A program made the translations under genes and the position numbers. Positions 36,231 through 45,729 of a stretch of 64,000 nucleotides of DNA are shown here, piece by piece (the first letter of the stretch is position 1; every line of letters begins with the position of its first letter). The notes under the pieces were generated by a model that was not told the origin of the DNA, did no database searches, and worked only from the letters and a program-made list of their open reading frames with translations. Source of the DNA: Comamonadaceae bacterium (GTDB taxonomy: Bacteria; Pseudomonadota; Gammaproteobacteria; Burkholderiales; Burkholderiaceae_C); assembly GCA_027488985.1 (NCBI GenBank), contig JAIYAR010000013.1, forward strand, positions 248,001 to 312,000, written 5' to 3'.

Positions 36231-37508
36231 ATGTCGCTGCTCCGTCAGACCCCGGGTATTGCGCCCTCTCTCTCCACCGGCCGCATGGCCCTTTTGGCTA
36301 TTCCCTTGGCAGTCGCTCTGGTGGCCTGTGGCGCCAAAGACGGCGCACCCGCCGCCGCCGGCCCGGCCGGCGGCGGCATGCCCCCGGCAACGGTGGGTGT
36401 GGTTACCGTGTCCAGCCAAGCGGTGGCGTTGCAATCGGAGTTACCGGGCCGCGTCAGCGCCCTGCGCGTGGCACAAGTGCGCGCCCGTGTGAACGGAGTA
36501 GTGTTGCAACGCGCTTTCCGGGAAGGCAGTGAAGTCAAAGCCGGCCAGGTTCTGTACCAGCTGGACTCTGCGCCCTACCGCGCGGCCTTTGAAAGCGCCC
36601 AAGCCACCGTAGTGAAAGCCCAGGCCACCTTGGCCCAAGCCACCGCACAGGTCGAGCGCAACAAGGCTCTGGTGGAAGCCAACGCCATCAGCAAACAAGA
36701 ATTCACCACCCTGCAAACCACCCAGCGCCAGGCCGAAGCCGACCTCGGTGTAGCCAAAGCCGCTGCCGAAACTGCGCGCATTAACCTCGCCTATGCCACC
36801 ATCACTGCCCCGATTTCCGGCCGTATCGGCCAGTCGTCGGTGACCGAAGGTGCCTTGGTGGGTGCTGCTGATGCCACCGCGCTGGCCACCATCCAGCAAA
36901 CCGGCTCGGTGTATGTGAACTTCACCCAGTCCAGCACCGAGGTGCTGCGCCTGCGCAAAGCGATTGCCTCCAAGCAGTTGCGCGCCTCGGGCGATGGCTC
37001 GGTGCCGGTGCGCATCGTGCTGGAAGACGGCAGCGAGCTGCCCAAAGCCGGCAAGCTGCTGTTCAGCGACCTGACAGTGGACGCCACCAGCGGCCAGATC
37101 ACCCTGCGTGCCGAAGTGTCCAACGCCGACGGCCTGCTTTTGCCCGGTCAGTACGTGCGTGTACGCCTGTCGCAAGCAGAGCTGCCTTCCGGCATCCTGC
37201 TGCCCCAGCAAGCCGTGACACGCACCAACCAGGGTGACACCGTGCTGGTAGTGGGTGAAGACGGCAAGCCCGGCCCGCGCCCTGTCAAAGTAGGTAACTC
37301 CCAAAACAACCAGTGGGTGATCCTGGGTGGCCTCAAAGAAGGAGACCAGGTCATCGTGGACGGCTTCCAGAAAATGTTGGTGCCCGGTGCCCCGGTGAAG
37401 ACGGTTCCGTGGAGCCCCAATGCAGCGCCTGCGGGTGCTGCTCCGGCAGGCGCCCCCGGTGCTGCCGCATCCGCTCCTGCTGCAGCCGCGTCTGCAGCTG
37501 CCAAGTAA
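36231..37508 (+). CDS. RND efflux periplasmic adaptor lipoprotein (AcrA/MexA type)
   Basis: A 425-residue membrane-fusion protein that links the inner-membrane pump to the outer-membrane channel. It is a lipoprotein: LAVALVACG places the lipid-modified Cys at residue 33. Lipoyl/barrel-sandwich halves flank a coiled-coil hairpin (AQATLAQATAQVERNKALVEANAISKQEF region, about 120-185), followed by the beta-barrel domain. The Ala/Pro-rich tail (APAGAAPAGAPG...) is unusual and low complexity. It is the first gene of a three-gene operon. Confidence 0.93.
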   Translation: MSLLRQTPGIAPSLSTGRMALLAIPLAVALVACGAKDGAPAAAGPAGGGMPPATVGVVTVSSQAVALQSELPGRVSALRVAQVRARVNGVVLQRAFREGSEVKAGQVLYQLDSAPYRAAFESAQATVVKAQATLAQATAQVERNKALVEANAISKQEFTTLQTTQRQAEADLGVAKAAAETARINLAYATITAPISGRIGQSSVTEGALVGAADATALATIQQTGSVYVNFTQSSTEVLRLRKAIASKQLRASGDGSVPVRIVLEDGSELPKAGKLLFSDLTVDATSGQITLRAEVSNADGLLLPGQYVRVRLSQAELPSGILLPQQAVTRTNQGDTVLVVGEDGKPGPRPVKVGNSQNNQWVILGGLKEGDQVIVDGFQKMLVPGAPVKTVPWSPNAAPAGAAPAGAPGAAASAPAAAASAAAK

Positions 37509-37527
37509 ATCGCTAAAGGCACATTCC

Positions 37528-40500
37528 ATGGCCCAGTTTTTTATCAACCGCCCCATCTTTGCATGGGTGCTGGCGCTGTTCATCATGGTGATGGGCGGCG
37601 TTGCCATTACCCAGCTGCCGATCTCGCAGTACCCGCCCGTGGCGCCTCCTGCCATCGTTGTCAATGTGGCCTACCCCGGTGCCTCCGCTCAAACGCTGGA
37701 AGACAGTGTGCTGAGCGTGATCGAGCGCGAAATGAACGGCGCTTCCGGCCTGATTTATATGGAATCGGTGTCGCAAGCCAATGGCTCCGGCACGCTGACC
37801 CTGACGTTTGAGACCGGCACCAATGCGGATTTGGCTCAGGTCGATGTGCAAAACCGCCTCGCGCGGGCCACACCCCGCCTGCCAGCCTCTGTGACGCAAC
37901 AAGGTGTGCGGGTGGACAAGTCGCGCTCGAACTTCCTGCTGTTCACCATGCTGGCCACCGACAACCCGGACACCAGCACGATCGAGCTGGGTGACTACGC
38001 CTCGCGCAACATCGTGCCCGAGTTGCAGCGCCTGCCCGGCATTGGCCAGGCCCAGCTGTTTGGTACCGAGCGCGCCATGCGCATCTGGCTGGACCCGGCC
38101 AAGCTGGCCTCGTTCAACCTGTCGACCGCTGAGGTAAACGCCGCTATCAGCGCCCAGAACGCACAGGTATCTGCCGGCGCTATCGGCGACTTGCCCAACA
38201 TAACCGGCCAAGGCATTGCTGCCACGGTAGTGGTCAGCGGCCAATTAGGCAGCGTGGCGCAATTCGGCAACATCACCCTGCGCTCTAACGCCGATGGCTC
38301 TGCCGTGCGTCTCAAAGATGTGGCCCGCATTGAGCTGGGCGCCCAAGCCTACGGCACCTCCGCGCGCCTAAACGGCAAACCCGCCATCGGTATCGGCGTG
38401 CAGTTGTCGCCAAGCGGCAACGCCATGGCTGCTGCCAAGGCGGTGCGTGCGCGCATGACGGAACTGCAAACCTACTTCCCGCAGGGTATGAAGTGGAGCA
38501 TTCCCTACGACAGCTCGCGCTTCGTCAATATCTCCATCAAACAAGTGGCCCAGACCCTGGTCGAAGCCGTGGTGCTGGTGTTCCTGGTGATGTTCCTGTT
38601 CCTGCAGAACTGGCGCTACACCGTGATCCCGACCATCGTGGTGCCGATCGCTTTGCTAGGCACATTCGGCACACTGCTCGCGCTAGGCATGTCGATCAAC
38701 GTGCTGACCATGTTCGGCATGGTGCTGGTGATCGGTATCGTGGTGGACGACGCCATCGTGGTGGTGGAAAACGTCGAACGCATCATGAGCGAAGAAGGCC
38801 TGCCGCCCCTGCAAGCCACCCAAAAGGCCATGGGCCAGATCTCGGGCGCCATCATCGGCGTGACCGTGGTGCTGATTGCCGTGTTTGTGCCCCTGGCGTT
38901 TTTCTCGGGCTCGGTGGGCAACATCTACCGCCAGTTCTCCACCGTGATGGTGGCATCCATCGCGTTCTCGGCCTTCCTGGCCCTGTCGCTCACACCCGCA
39001 CTCTGCGCCACCCTGCTCAAGCCGGTAGTGACCGGCCATGCACACGCCAGCACCGGCTTCTTCGGCTGGTTCAACCGACGCTTTACCAGCACCGCCAAGG
39101 GCTATGAGAGCGTGGTGCAGCGCTTGCTGAAAAAGGCAGGCCGCTACCTGGTAATTTATGTTGCCATCATCGGCGCCGTGGCAGTCGTTTACATGCGCTT
39201 GCCCACCTCGTTCTTGCCGGCTGAAGACCAGGGCAACATCATCGTCAACGTGCAATTGCCGCCGGGTGCGACCCAGCAGCGGACCACCAGCGTGATGGAA
39301 CAGGTCGAAGGCTTCATGCTCAAGCAACCCGAGGTGGAGAGCATGGTGGGTGTGATCGGCTTCAGCTTCTCCGGCCAAGGCCAGAACGCTGCGCTGGGCT
39401 TTGTGACCCTGAAAGACTGGTCTGAGCGCCAAGGCCCCGGCCAATCGGCACAGGCATTGGCCGGCCGTGCGTTCGGCGCGCTGATTGGCATTCGCGATGC
39501 CTTCATCTTCCCCTTGAGCCCGCCTCCCATCCCGGAACTGGGCAATGCATCGGGCTTTACCTTCCGATTGCAAGACCGTGCAGGCAAGGGGCGCGAAGCC
39601 CTGCTCGCTGCACGCAACCAGTTGCTGGGCATGGCCTCCAAGAGCAAGGTGATCACCCAGGTCCGCCCTGACGGCCTGGAAGACGCGCCCCAACTGCAGA
39701 TCGATATTGACCGTGACAAAGCCAGCGCCTTGGGCGTGAGCTTCAGCGCCATCAACAGCACCATCTCTACGGCCTTAGGCTCCAGCTATGTGAACGACTT
39801 CCCGAACGCAGGCCGCCTGCAGCGGGTCGTGGTGCAAGCCGATGCCACCGCACGTATGCAGCCGGACGACCTGTTGAAGTTCAACGTCATCAACAGCAGC
39901 GGCAAGGCCGTGCCTTTGTCGGCATTTGCCACCACCCGCTGGGTGAACGGCGCCATGCAAACCGTGCGCTACAACGGCTATTCGGCCATCCGCATCGGCG
40001 GCAGTGCAGCCCCTGGCTACAGCACCGGAGAAGCTATGGCCGAAATGGAAAAATTGGCTAGCCAGCTGCCCGCAGGCTTTGGCTTTGAGTGGACCGGCCA
40101 GTCCCGCGAAGAAAAGCTGGCCGGCTCGCAAGCCACTATCCTGTATGCGTTTGCGATCCTGGCCGTGTTCTTGTGCCTGGCTGCGCTGTACGAGAGCTGG
40201 TCGATCCCGCTGTCCGTGATTCTGGTAGTGCCTTTGGGCGTGCTGGGTGTGGTGTTGGCCACGCTGTTCCGGGGGTATGCGAATGACGTGTACTTCCAGG
40301 TCGGCCTGATCACCATCATCGGTTTGTCGGCCAAGAACGCGATTTTGATTATCGAGTTCGCCAAAGACCTGCAAGCCCAGGGCAAGACGGCCATCCAGGC
40401 TGCCTTGATGGCCGCGCACCTGCGCTTCCGCCCCATCATCATGACTTCGCTGGCCTTCATTCTGGGCGTGCTGCCTCTGGCCCTCGCCAGCGGCGCGGGC

Positions 40501-40683
40501 TCTGCCAGCCAACGTGCCATCGGCACCGGCGTGATCGGCGGCATGGTGGCGGGCACCATCCTGGCGGTGTTCTTTGTACCTATCTTCTTTGTGGTGGTAC
40601 GCAGCATCTTCAAGGGCAGCGAACGCCAGCGCCAATTCGACGCACAACACGGACACCAGATCGGAGCTGAATCCCATGAGTAA
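37528..40683 (+). CDS. RND multidrug efflux permease (AcrB/MexB, HAE1 type)
   Basis: A 1051-residue proton-driven inner-membrane pump that captures drugs and hydrophobic compounds from the periplasm and membrane. The N-terminus MAQFFINRPIFAWVLALFI and QLPISQYPPVAPP are HAE1 hallmarks. VVDDAIVVVENV in the fourth helix supplies the Asp pair of the proton relay. The C-terminal half repeats the fold (GLSAKNAILIIEFAKDLQ). The start at 37528 is 19 bp after the adaptor stop. It overlaps the outer-membrane gene by eight bases. Confidence 0.96.
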   Translation: MAQFFINRPIFAWVLALFIMVMGGVAITQLPISQYPPVAPPAIVVNVAYPGASAQTLEDSVLSVIEREMNGASGLIYMESVSQANGSGTLTLTFETGTNADLAQVDVQNRLARATPRLPASVTQQGVRVDKSRSNFLLFTMLATDNPDTSTIELGDYASRNIVPELQRLPGIGQAQLFGTERAMRIWLDPAKLASFNLSTAEVNAAISAQNAQVSAGAIGDLPNITGQGIAATVVVSGQLGSVAQFGNITLRSNADGSAVRLKDVARIELGAQAYGTSARLNGKPAIGIGVQLSPSGNAMAAAKAVRARMTELQTYFPQGMKWSIPYDSSRFVNISIKQVAQTLVEAVVLVFLVMFLFLQNWRYTVIPTIVVPIALLGTFGTLLALGMSINVLTMFGMVLVIGIVVDDAIVVVENVERIMSEEGLPPLQATQKAMGQISGAIIGVTVVLIAVFVPLAFFSGSVGNIYRQFSTVMVASIAFSAFLALSLTPALCATLLKPVVTGHAHASTGFFGWFNRRFTSTAKGYESVVQRLLKKAGRYLVIYVAIIGAVAVVYMRLPTSFLPAEDQGNIIVNVQLPPGATQQRTTSVMEQVEGFMLKQPEVESMVGVIGFSFSGQGQNAALGFVTLKDWSERQGPGQSAQALAGRAFGALIGIRDAFIFPLSPPPIPELGNASGFTFRLQDRAGKGREALLAARNQLLGMASKSKVITQVRPDGLEDAPQLQIDIDRDKASALGVSFSAINSTISTALGSSYVNDFPNAGRLQRVVVQADATARMQPDDLLKFNVINSSGKAVPLSAFATTRWVNGAMQTVRYNGYSAIRIGGSAAPGYSTGEAMAEMEKLASQLPAGFGFEWTGQSREEKLAGSQATILYAFAILAVFLCLAALYESWSIPLSVILVVPLGVLGVVLATLFRGYANDVYFQVGLITIIGLSAKNAILIIEFAKDLQAQGKTAIQAALMAAHLRFRPIIMTSLAFILGVLPLALASGAGSASQRAIGTGVIGGMVAGTILAVFFVPIFFVVVRSIFKGSERQRQFDAQHGHQIGAESHE

Positions 40684-42115
40684 GCACACTTTTGCGCGCC
40701 CTGCCCTGCGCTTGGCCACCTTGTCGGCGGCCCTGTGGCTGGCCGGCTGCAGCTTTATCCCCACCTTCAGCCGCCCGGCGGCGCCAGTAGCGCCCGCCTT
40801 CCCGCAAGTGGCCGCAACCAGCACACCCGCTGCGAGCGCCAAGGCCGCGGCCGACATTGAGTGGCAAAGCTTTTTCAAAGACGCGCGCCTCAAGCGCCTG
40901 ATCGAGCTATCTCTGGAGAACAACCGTGACCTGCGCGTAGCGGCCCTCAACATCGACGCCACCCGCGCCAAGCTGCAAGTGGCGCGCGCCGACCAGCTGC
41001 CCACGGTGAATGCCGGTATCAACGGCAGCCGCGGCCCGGTTGCCAGCGGCGCCATCAGCAGCAGCTACACGGCTGGCCTGAGCGTGACCGCCTATGAGCT
41101 GGACTTTTTTGGCCGCGTGCGCGCCCTGAGCCAAGCGGCCCAGTCGCAACTGCTGGCCACTGAAGAAGCCCGCAAAACGGTGCAGATCAGCCTGATTGCA
41201 TCGGTGGCCAACACCTACCTCACGCTCTTGGCCGACGACGAGCTGCTGCGCGTGACCCGCGAAACACTCAAGACACGGCAAGAGAGCCTGCGCCTGATGC
41301 AGCTCAAATACGACAACGAAGCCGCCTCCAAGCTGGACCTGAGCACCGCCCAGAGCCTGCTGGAAGCCGCCAAGGTGTCGCTGGCCCAGCAAACCCGCCA
41401 ACGCGCTACTGACGAAAGCGCCCTGGTCTTGCTGGTGGGCCAGCCCATGCCGGCCGACCTGCCTGCAGGCGTGGGCCTGGCGGAGCAAGGCTTCTTGAGT
41501 GACCTGCCCGCCGGTGTGCCGTCGGAGTTGCTGGTGCGCCGCCCTGATGTGCGCCAGGCCGAGCAAAACCTGCTCGCGCTGAACGCCAACATCGGTGCTG
41601 CCCGCGCAGCGCTCTTCCCGCGCATCACGCTCACTGCCAGCGCCGGCGTGGCTAGTAGCGACTTGGACACCTTGTTCAGCAACGGCACCACCGCCTGGAC
41701 CTTTGTGCCCCAACTGCTGATGCCTATTTTTGATGCGGGCCGCAACAAAGCCAACCTCGAGACCGCAAAGGTGAACAAGGACATCGCCATCGCCCAGTAC
41801 GAAAAAGCCATTCAGACAGGCTTCAAGGAAGTGGCCGATGCATTGGCCGGCCGCGCCACCCTGGGCGAGCAACTGCAAGCCCAGACCGCACAGCTCAACG
41901 CCACCCAGACCACCATGCAACTGACCGACCTGCGCTTCAAAGCCGGTGCGGCCAGCTCGTTTGAGGTGCTGGAGGCGCAGCGCTCGCTGTTCGCAGCCCA
42001 ACAGGCACAAGTGCAGGTGCAAACCCAGCAACTGCAAAACCTGGTGACCCTGTACAAGGTGCTGGGCGGTGGATGGACTGAAGCTGCCGACGCGCCAAGA
42101 ACAGCCCAGCCATAA
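40676..42115 (+). CDS. Outer-membrane efflux channel lipoprotein (OprM/NodT family)
   Basis: A 479-residue TolC-superfamily channel. The lipobox is LWLAGCSF with Cys25. Two outer-membrane factor repeats are visible: LIELSLENNRDLRVAALNI in the first half and VRQAEQNLLALNANIGAARAALFPRITL in the second. FEVLEAQRSLFAAQQAQVQ near the end is typical. It completes the tripartite pump with the upstream adaptor and permease, to which it is translationally coupled by an eight-base overlap. Confidence 0.95.
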   Translation: MSKHTFARPALRLATLSAALWLAGCSFIPTFSRPAAPVAPAFPQVAATSTPAASAKAAADIEWQSFFKDARLKRLIELSLENNRDLRVAALNIDATRAKLQVARADQLPTVNAGINGSRGPVASGAISSSYTAGLSVTAYELDFFGRVRALSQAAQSQLLATEEARKTVQISLIASVANTYLTLLADDELLRVTRETLKTRQESLRLMQLKYDNEAASKLDLSTAQSLLEAAKVSLAQQTRQRATDESALVLLVGQPMPADLPAGVGLAEQGFLSDLPAGVPSELLVRRPDVRQAEQNLLALNANIGAARAALFPRITLTASAGVASSDLDTLFSNGTTAWTFVPQLLMPIFDAGRNKANLETAKVNKDIAIAQYEKAIQTGFKEVADALAGRATLGEQLQAQTAQLNATQTTMQLTDLRFKAGAASSFEVLEAQRSLFAAQQAQVQVQTQQLQNLVTLYKVLGGGWTEAADAPRTAQP

Positions 42116-42123
42116 AGCAAAAA

Positions 42124-42174
42124 CGGGCGCTAGCGCCCGTCAAATATTCGCGGGCAGCTCCTGAATCAGGAGCA
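42124..42174 (+). repeat. Palindromic repeat element, copy 9 (compensated stems)
   Basis: Right after the efflux operon. The first stem is GCCCG-N11-CGGGC instead of GCTCG-N11-CGAGC. The second is GCTCCTGA-N1-TCAGGAGC, eight pairs, instead of GCTAT-N-ATAGC. Both stems therefore changed on both sides and kept pairing. A separate intrinsic terminator follows 44 bp later. Confidence 0.88.
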
Positions 42175-42217
42175 TATGTCAGCAAACGTAATTCACCCGT
42201 TTGGGGGATAGGCACCC

Positions 42218-42253
42218 AAGCCCGCTGTCCATAGACTGCGGGCTTTCTTTTTG
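42218..42253 (+). terminator. Rho-independent terminator of the efflux operon
   Basis: AAGCCCGC (42218-42225), a 12-base loop, then GCGGGCTT (42238-42245) and a T-rich tract to 42252. It lies about 100 bp after the outer-membrane channel stop and only 19 bp before the next ATG, so the next gene's promoter must overlap it or depend on read-through. Confidence 0.88.
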
Positions 42254-42271
42254 CCGGAAGCACTTGCACGC

Positions 42272-42724
42272 ATGACACGTATCGCCCCCATCGCCCTCGC
42301 CCTGCTCCTGGTGAGCACCTTTGCCCACGCAGGTGACAACATTCGCCCCGCCCCCGGTATGTGGGTGGGTGTTACCAAACTGTCAGTGGACCGCACCAAT
42401 TGGCGCACCATGAGCGACAACCGTGGCTGCCTGACCAAGGAAGATGCGTCCGACTGGGAAAGCAGTGCACGCCAACAAATTGCCGCGGCGCAATGTTCGG
42501 TACAAAGCCTGACCGTGGGTATGGGCAAGATAAGCGGCACCATCAGCTGCGCCAATGAGACCCAAGTGCAGATGAAAGTGGACGGCCGCTACGACAGCCG
42601 TAGTTACGATATCGACCTCGTCTCTACCGGCACCATCATGATGCCCCCCGCAGCCGGTGGCCAGGCAGTTCCCGTGAAGCTTTACGGCAAGTGGACGGGG
42701 CGGATGGTAGGCGCTTGTTCCTAA
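42272..42724 (+). CDS. DUF3617-like secreted protein
   Basis: A 150-residue exported protein with a signal peptide (MTRIAPIALALLLVSTFAHA) and a small beta-rich domain. RPAPGMWVGVTKLS, a CLTKED motif, the Cys in AAQCSVQ and the Cys in GTISCANET follow the pattern of DUF3617 proteins. The function of that family is unknown. The start at 42272 is preferred over 42251 because it begins the signal peptide. It lies between two repeat copies and just after the efflux terminator. Confidence 0.75.
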   Translation: MTRIAPIALALLLVSTFAHAGDNIRPAPGMWVGVTKLSVDRTNWRTMSDNRGCLTKEDASDWESSARQQIAAAQCSVQSLTVGMGKISGTISCANETQVQMKVDGRYDSRSYDIDLVSTGTIMMPPAAGGQAVPVKLYGKWTGRMVGACS

Positions 42725-42736
42725 CCTAATACAGCC

Positions 42737-42783
42737 CCAGCGCTCAAGGAATATGCGCAAGAAGCTATAGATTCAGGAGCATT
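42737..42783 (+). repeat. Palindromic repeat element, copy 10
   Basis: It follows the DUF3617-like stop by 13 bp. The GCGCTC-AAGGAATAT-GCGC part is normal, while the right end reads GATTCAGGAGCAT, shared with copy 9 and not with other copies, so these two neighbours form a subgroup. The second stem is only partly paired. The remaining spacer to 42930 has no recognised feature. Confidence 0.82.
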
Positions 42784-42930
42784 CGAGGAATTGATGCATT
42801 GCCGAATGCACTAAACCCATGAACTTCAGGCACGCTGAACACCACGAAGTGCAAGCTTGTGTGGGCTAACGCACATACCTGGACCACAGAGCCTCACTAA
42901 CATTGACTCACATCAAGATTAGAGAGCGAT

Positions 42931-43347
42931 ATGGCCAAATTACAGAACACAGAAGAGCAGTCAATGCAGAAAATTTTGCAGCAAGCGGAACTCGTCGCTT
43001 TGGATGTGGCAAGGGCCGAAGCCATTGTCGACCACGCACTTGAAGCTGCCGCGATGGCCATGGCAGCAAAAGGAACCGTTGGCACCGCGGAGACAACTGA
43101 ATACGCCAAGCAGATTTTGCAAGTTGCAAGCAGCGCTGCGAAAAAAGTTCTACAAGTGGCAAAAAAAGAAGCCCAGATTACGCTGGAATTGGCCAGCAAG
43201 CTCGCCAAGGAACGCCTGTCACAAGAAGACCTCCCATTGGCCGCGTCCGGGGCCACTTTCGGTATCGAAATGAATCCCTACAAGCCGGCAAGTGCTGCCA
43301 TGCAGCCGGCCCACCCGGCTGCTTCCCTCATCACTCCACCCGCGTAA
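42931..43347 (+). CDS. Hypothetical helical Ala-rich protein
   Basis: A 138-residue protein without a recognised family. Residues 10-105 are almost entirely predicted helix, rich in Ala, Lys, Glu and Gln ([20 protein letters not shown]), amphipathic and likely to self-associate; the C-terminus ([19 protein letters not shown]) is disordered. No signal peptide or membrane helix is present. A GAGAG sequence precedes the ATG. The last 17 bp overlap the convergent parC gene. AT-richer codon use than the neighbours hints at recent arrival or low expression. It could be phasin-like or a filament protein, but that is a guess. Confidence 0.65.
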   Translation: MAKLQNTEEQSMQKILQQAELVALDVARAEAIVDHALEAAAMAMAAKGTVGTAETTEYAKQILQVASSAAKKVLQVAKKEAQITLELASKLAKERLSQEDLPLAASGATFGIEMNPYKPASAAMQPAHPAASLITPPA

Positions 43348-45718
43348 TCCGGTTCGGCTTGAAGCCCAAGTCCGCTGCCTTGCCCTTGCGGCCACGCGCT
43401 GCGCGGGCGTTGTTCAGGCTGCGGATTTCCAGGGTTTCGTCGCGCTCTTTGCCGCCGCGGCCGATGCCGTCGATGCGGATGCTGCGGGTGTAAGCGGCAG
43501 CGCCGGCCAGGGTGTCTTTGGCTTCCAGATCAATCAGCATCAAACCGCGGCCGCCGTTGGCCATAGTCTTGAGTTCGGTGATCTCAAAGGTCAAGATGCG
43601 CCCACCGGTGGACGCGCAGGCCACGTGGGTCGCTGGTGACACCAACGTGGCTGGAGTGCCCGCGACGGTGACCTTGCCTTGCGCACCCGACACCACAGAC
43701 GGCGCACAGAGCGTTTCGCCCTCGCCTACACCCACAAAGGCCTTGCCGGCCTTCTGGCGCGAGGTCATGTTCTCCACACTCGCAATAAAGCCGTAGCCGC
43801 CGCTGCCGGACAGCAGCAACTGCGCGCTGGCCGGGCCGGCAAAGTAGTACAGGATTTGCGTGCCGCTCTCCAGCTCCAGCAGCGTGGTGACCGGCTGGCC
43901 ATCGCCCCGCCCGCCGGGCAGTGCAGACACCGGCACGGTGTAGATGCGCCCGTTGGAGCCGAACACCAGCAGCGTGTCCACCGTGCGGCACTCGAAGGTG
44001 CCGTACAGTCCGTCACCCGCCTTGAAGGCGAAGGTGGACGCCTCGTGCCCATGGCCGGTGCGGGCGCGCACCCAGCCTTTTTCGGACACCACCACCGTCA
44101 CCGGCTCGTCCACCACCTTCACTTCCGCCACGGCCTTCTTCTCAGCTTGGATGAGGGTGCGGCGTGGGTCGGCAAACACTTTGGCGTCCGCCTCGATCTC
44201 TTTGATCATCAGGCGGCGTAGTGCAGCGGGGCTGCCCAGAATTTCTTCCAGCTTGCCTTGCTCGGTGCGCAGCTCGGAGAGCTCTTGCTCAATTTTGATT
44301 GCCTCCAGCCGCGCCAATTGGCGCAGGCGGATTTCAAGAATGTCTTCTGCCTGACGGTCACTGAGCTTAAAGCGCTCGATCAGCGCGGCCTTGGGCTCGT
44401 CGCTGTTGCGGATGATGGCAATCACTTCATCGATGTTGAGCAACACCGTCTGGCGGCCCTCCAAGATGTGGATGCGGTCCAGCACTTTGCCCAAGCGGTG
44501 GCGGCTGCGCTTTTCAATCGTGGTCTGGCGGAAGCTGATCCACTCGTTGAGCATCTGGCGCAATGACTTTTGCACCGGCTTGCCATCCAACCCCACCATG
44601 GTGAGGTTGATAGGCGAAGAGGTTTCCAGGCTGGTGTGGGCCAAGAGCGCGGTGATCAGCTCCTGCTGCTCCACGGTGCGGCTCTTGGGCTCAAACACCA
44701 ATCGCACCATGGCGTCTTTATTGGATTCATCGCGTACCACATCCAGCACGCTCAAGATGCTAGCCTTGAGCTGGGTTTGGTCCTGGCTCAGGGCCTTTTT
44801 GCCGGCTTTAACTTTGGGGTTGGTGAGCTCTTCAATCTCTTCCAGCACGCGCTGGCTGCTCACGCCGGGCGGCAACTCGGTAACCACCAGCTGCCACTGG
44901 CCGCGCGCCAGGTCTTCAATCTTCCAGCGGGCACGCACCTTGAGGCTGCCGCGGCCACTGCGGTAAGCGTCGGCTATGTCTGTGGCGCTGCTGATGATCT
45001 GGCCACCACCGGGAAAGTCGGGGCCAGGAATCAAGGTGAACAGTTCGTCGTCAGACAGCTTGTCGTTCTTGATCATCGCCACGCAGGCGTCGGCCACCTC
45101 GCGCAGGTTGTGGCTAGGGATCTCGGTGGCCAGACCCACGGCAATGCCACTGGCGCCGTTGAGCAGGCTGAACGGCAGGCGCGCGGGCAACTGCTTGGGC
45201 TCTTCGGTGGAGCCGTCGTAGTTGGGCTGGAAGTCCACCGTGCCCTGGTCGATTTCGTCCAGCAGCAGCGTGGTGATTTTGGCCAGGCGGGCTTCGGTGT
45301 AGCGCATGGCAGCCGCACCATCACCGTCCCGGGAGCCGAAGTTGCCTTGACCGTCGACAAGCGGGTAGCGCTGCGAAAAGTCTTGCGCCATGCGCACCAA
45401 GGCGTCGTAAGCGGATTGGTCGCCATGCGGGTGAAAACGGCCCAGCACATCACCCACCACACGGGCGCTCTTGACCGGCTTGGCACCTGCATTGCCATTG
45501 GCGCCGCCAAATCCAAGGCCCATGCGTCCCATGCTGTACAAAATGCGGCGCTGCACCGGCTTGAGTCCATCGCATACATCGGGCAAGGCACGGCCTTTGA
45601 CGACAGAGAGTGCGTATTCGAGGTAGGCGCGCTGGGCGTAGGTGGCCAGGTTCAGTTCGCCATCTTCACCAGGGGTAGCGGGTTCGGGGATCAAATCGAG
45701 CGTGGTTTGGTCAGTCAT
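43331..45718 (-). CDS. parC: DNA topoisomerase IV subunit A
   Basis: A 795-residue subunit that cuts and religates DNA to unlink sister chromosomes. The catalytic tyrosine is Tyr140 in [11 protein letters not shown]. The quinolone-determining region is [14 protein letters not shown]; the positions equal to E. coli Ser80 and Glu84 are Gln101 and Asp105. The C-terminal beta-pinwheel is shorter than in gyrase A. It is the third gene of parE-slt-parC, 11 bp after the transglycosylase. Assignment as ParC rather than GyrA rests on the shorter C-terminus and the parE neighbour. Confidence 0.95.
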   Translation of the reverse strand: MTDQTTLDLIPEPATPGEDGELNLATYAQRAYLEYALSVVKGRALPDVCDGLKPVQRRILYSMGRMGLGFGGANGNAGAKPVKSARVVGDVLGRFHPHGDQSAYDALVRMAQDFSQRYPLVDGQGNFGSRDGDGAAAMRYTEARLAKITTLLLDEIDQGTVDFQPNYDGSTEEPKQLPARLPFSLLNGASGIAVGLATEIPSHNLREVADACVAMIKNDKLSDDELFTLIPGPDFPGGGQIISSATDIADAYRSGRGSLKVRARWKIEDLARGQWQLVVTELPPGVSSQRVLEEIEELTNPKVKAGKKALSQDQTQLKASILSVLDVVRDESNKDAMVRLVFEPKSRTVEQQELITALLAHTSLETSSPINLTMVGLDGKPVQKSLRQMLNEWISFRQTTIEKRSRHRLGKVLDRIHILEGRQTVLLNIDEVIAIIRNSDEPKAALIERFKLSDRQAEDILEIRLRQLARLEAIKIEQELSELRTEQGKLEEILGSPAALRRLMIKEIEADAKVFADPRRTLIQAEKKAVAEVKVVDEPVTVVVSEKGWVRARTGHGHEASTFAFKAGDGLYGTFECRTVDTLLVFGSNGRIYTVPVSALPGGRGDGQPVTTLLELESGTQILYYFAGPASAQLLLSGSGGYGFIASVENMTSRQKAGKAFVGVGEGETLCAPSVVSGAQGKVTVAGTPATLVSPATHVACASTGGRILTFEITELKTMANGGRGLMLIDLEAKDTLAGAAAYTRSIRIDGIGRGGKERDETLEIRSLNNARAARGRKGKAADLGFKPNRITRVE

Positions 45719-45729
45719 GTTTCTTCAGT

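Noticed and set aside
37410..37508. Frameshift or fusion at the Ala/Pro-rich tail of the RND adaptor
   Set aside because: The frame is continuous, ends with a normal stop, and the permease start follows with ordinary spacing; low-complexity tails of this sort occur in adaptors.
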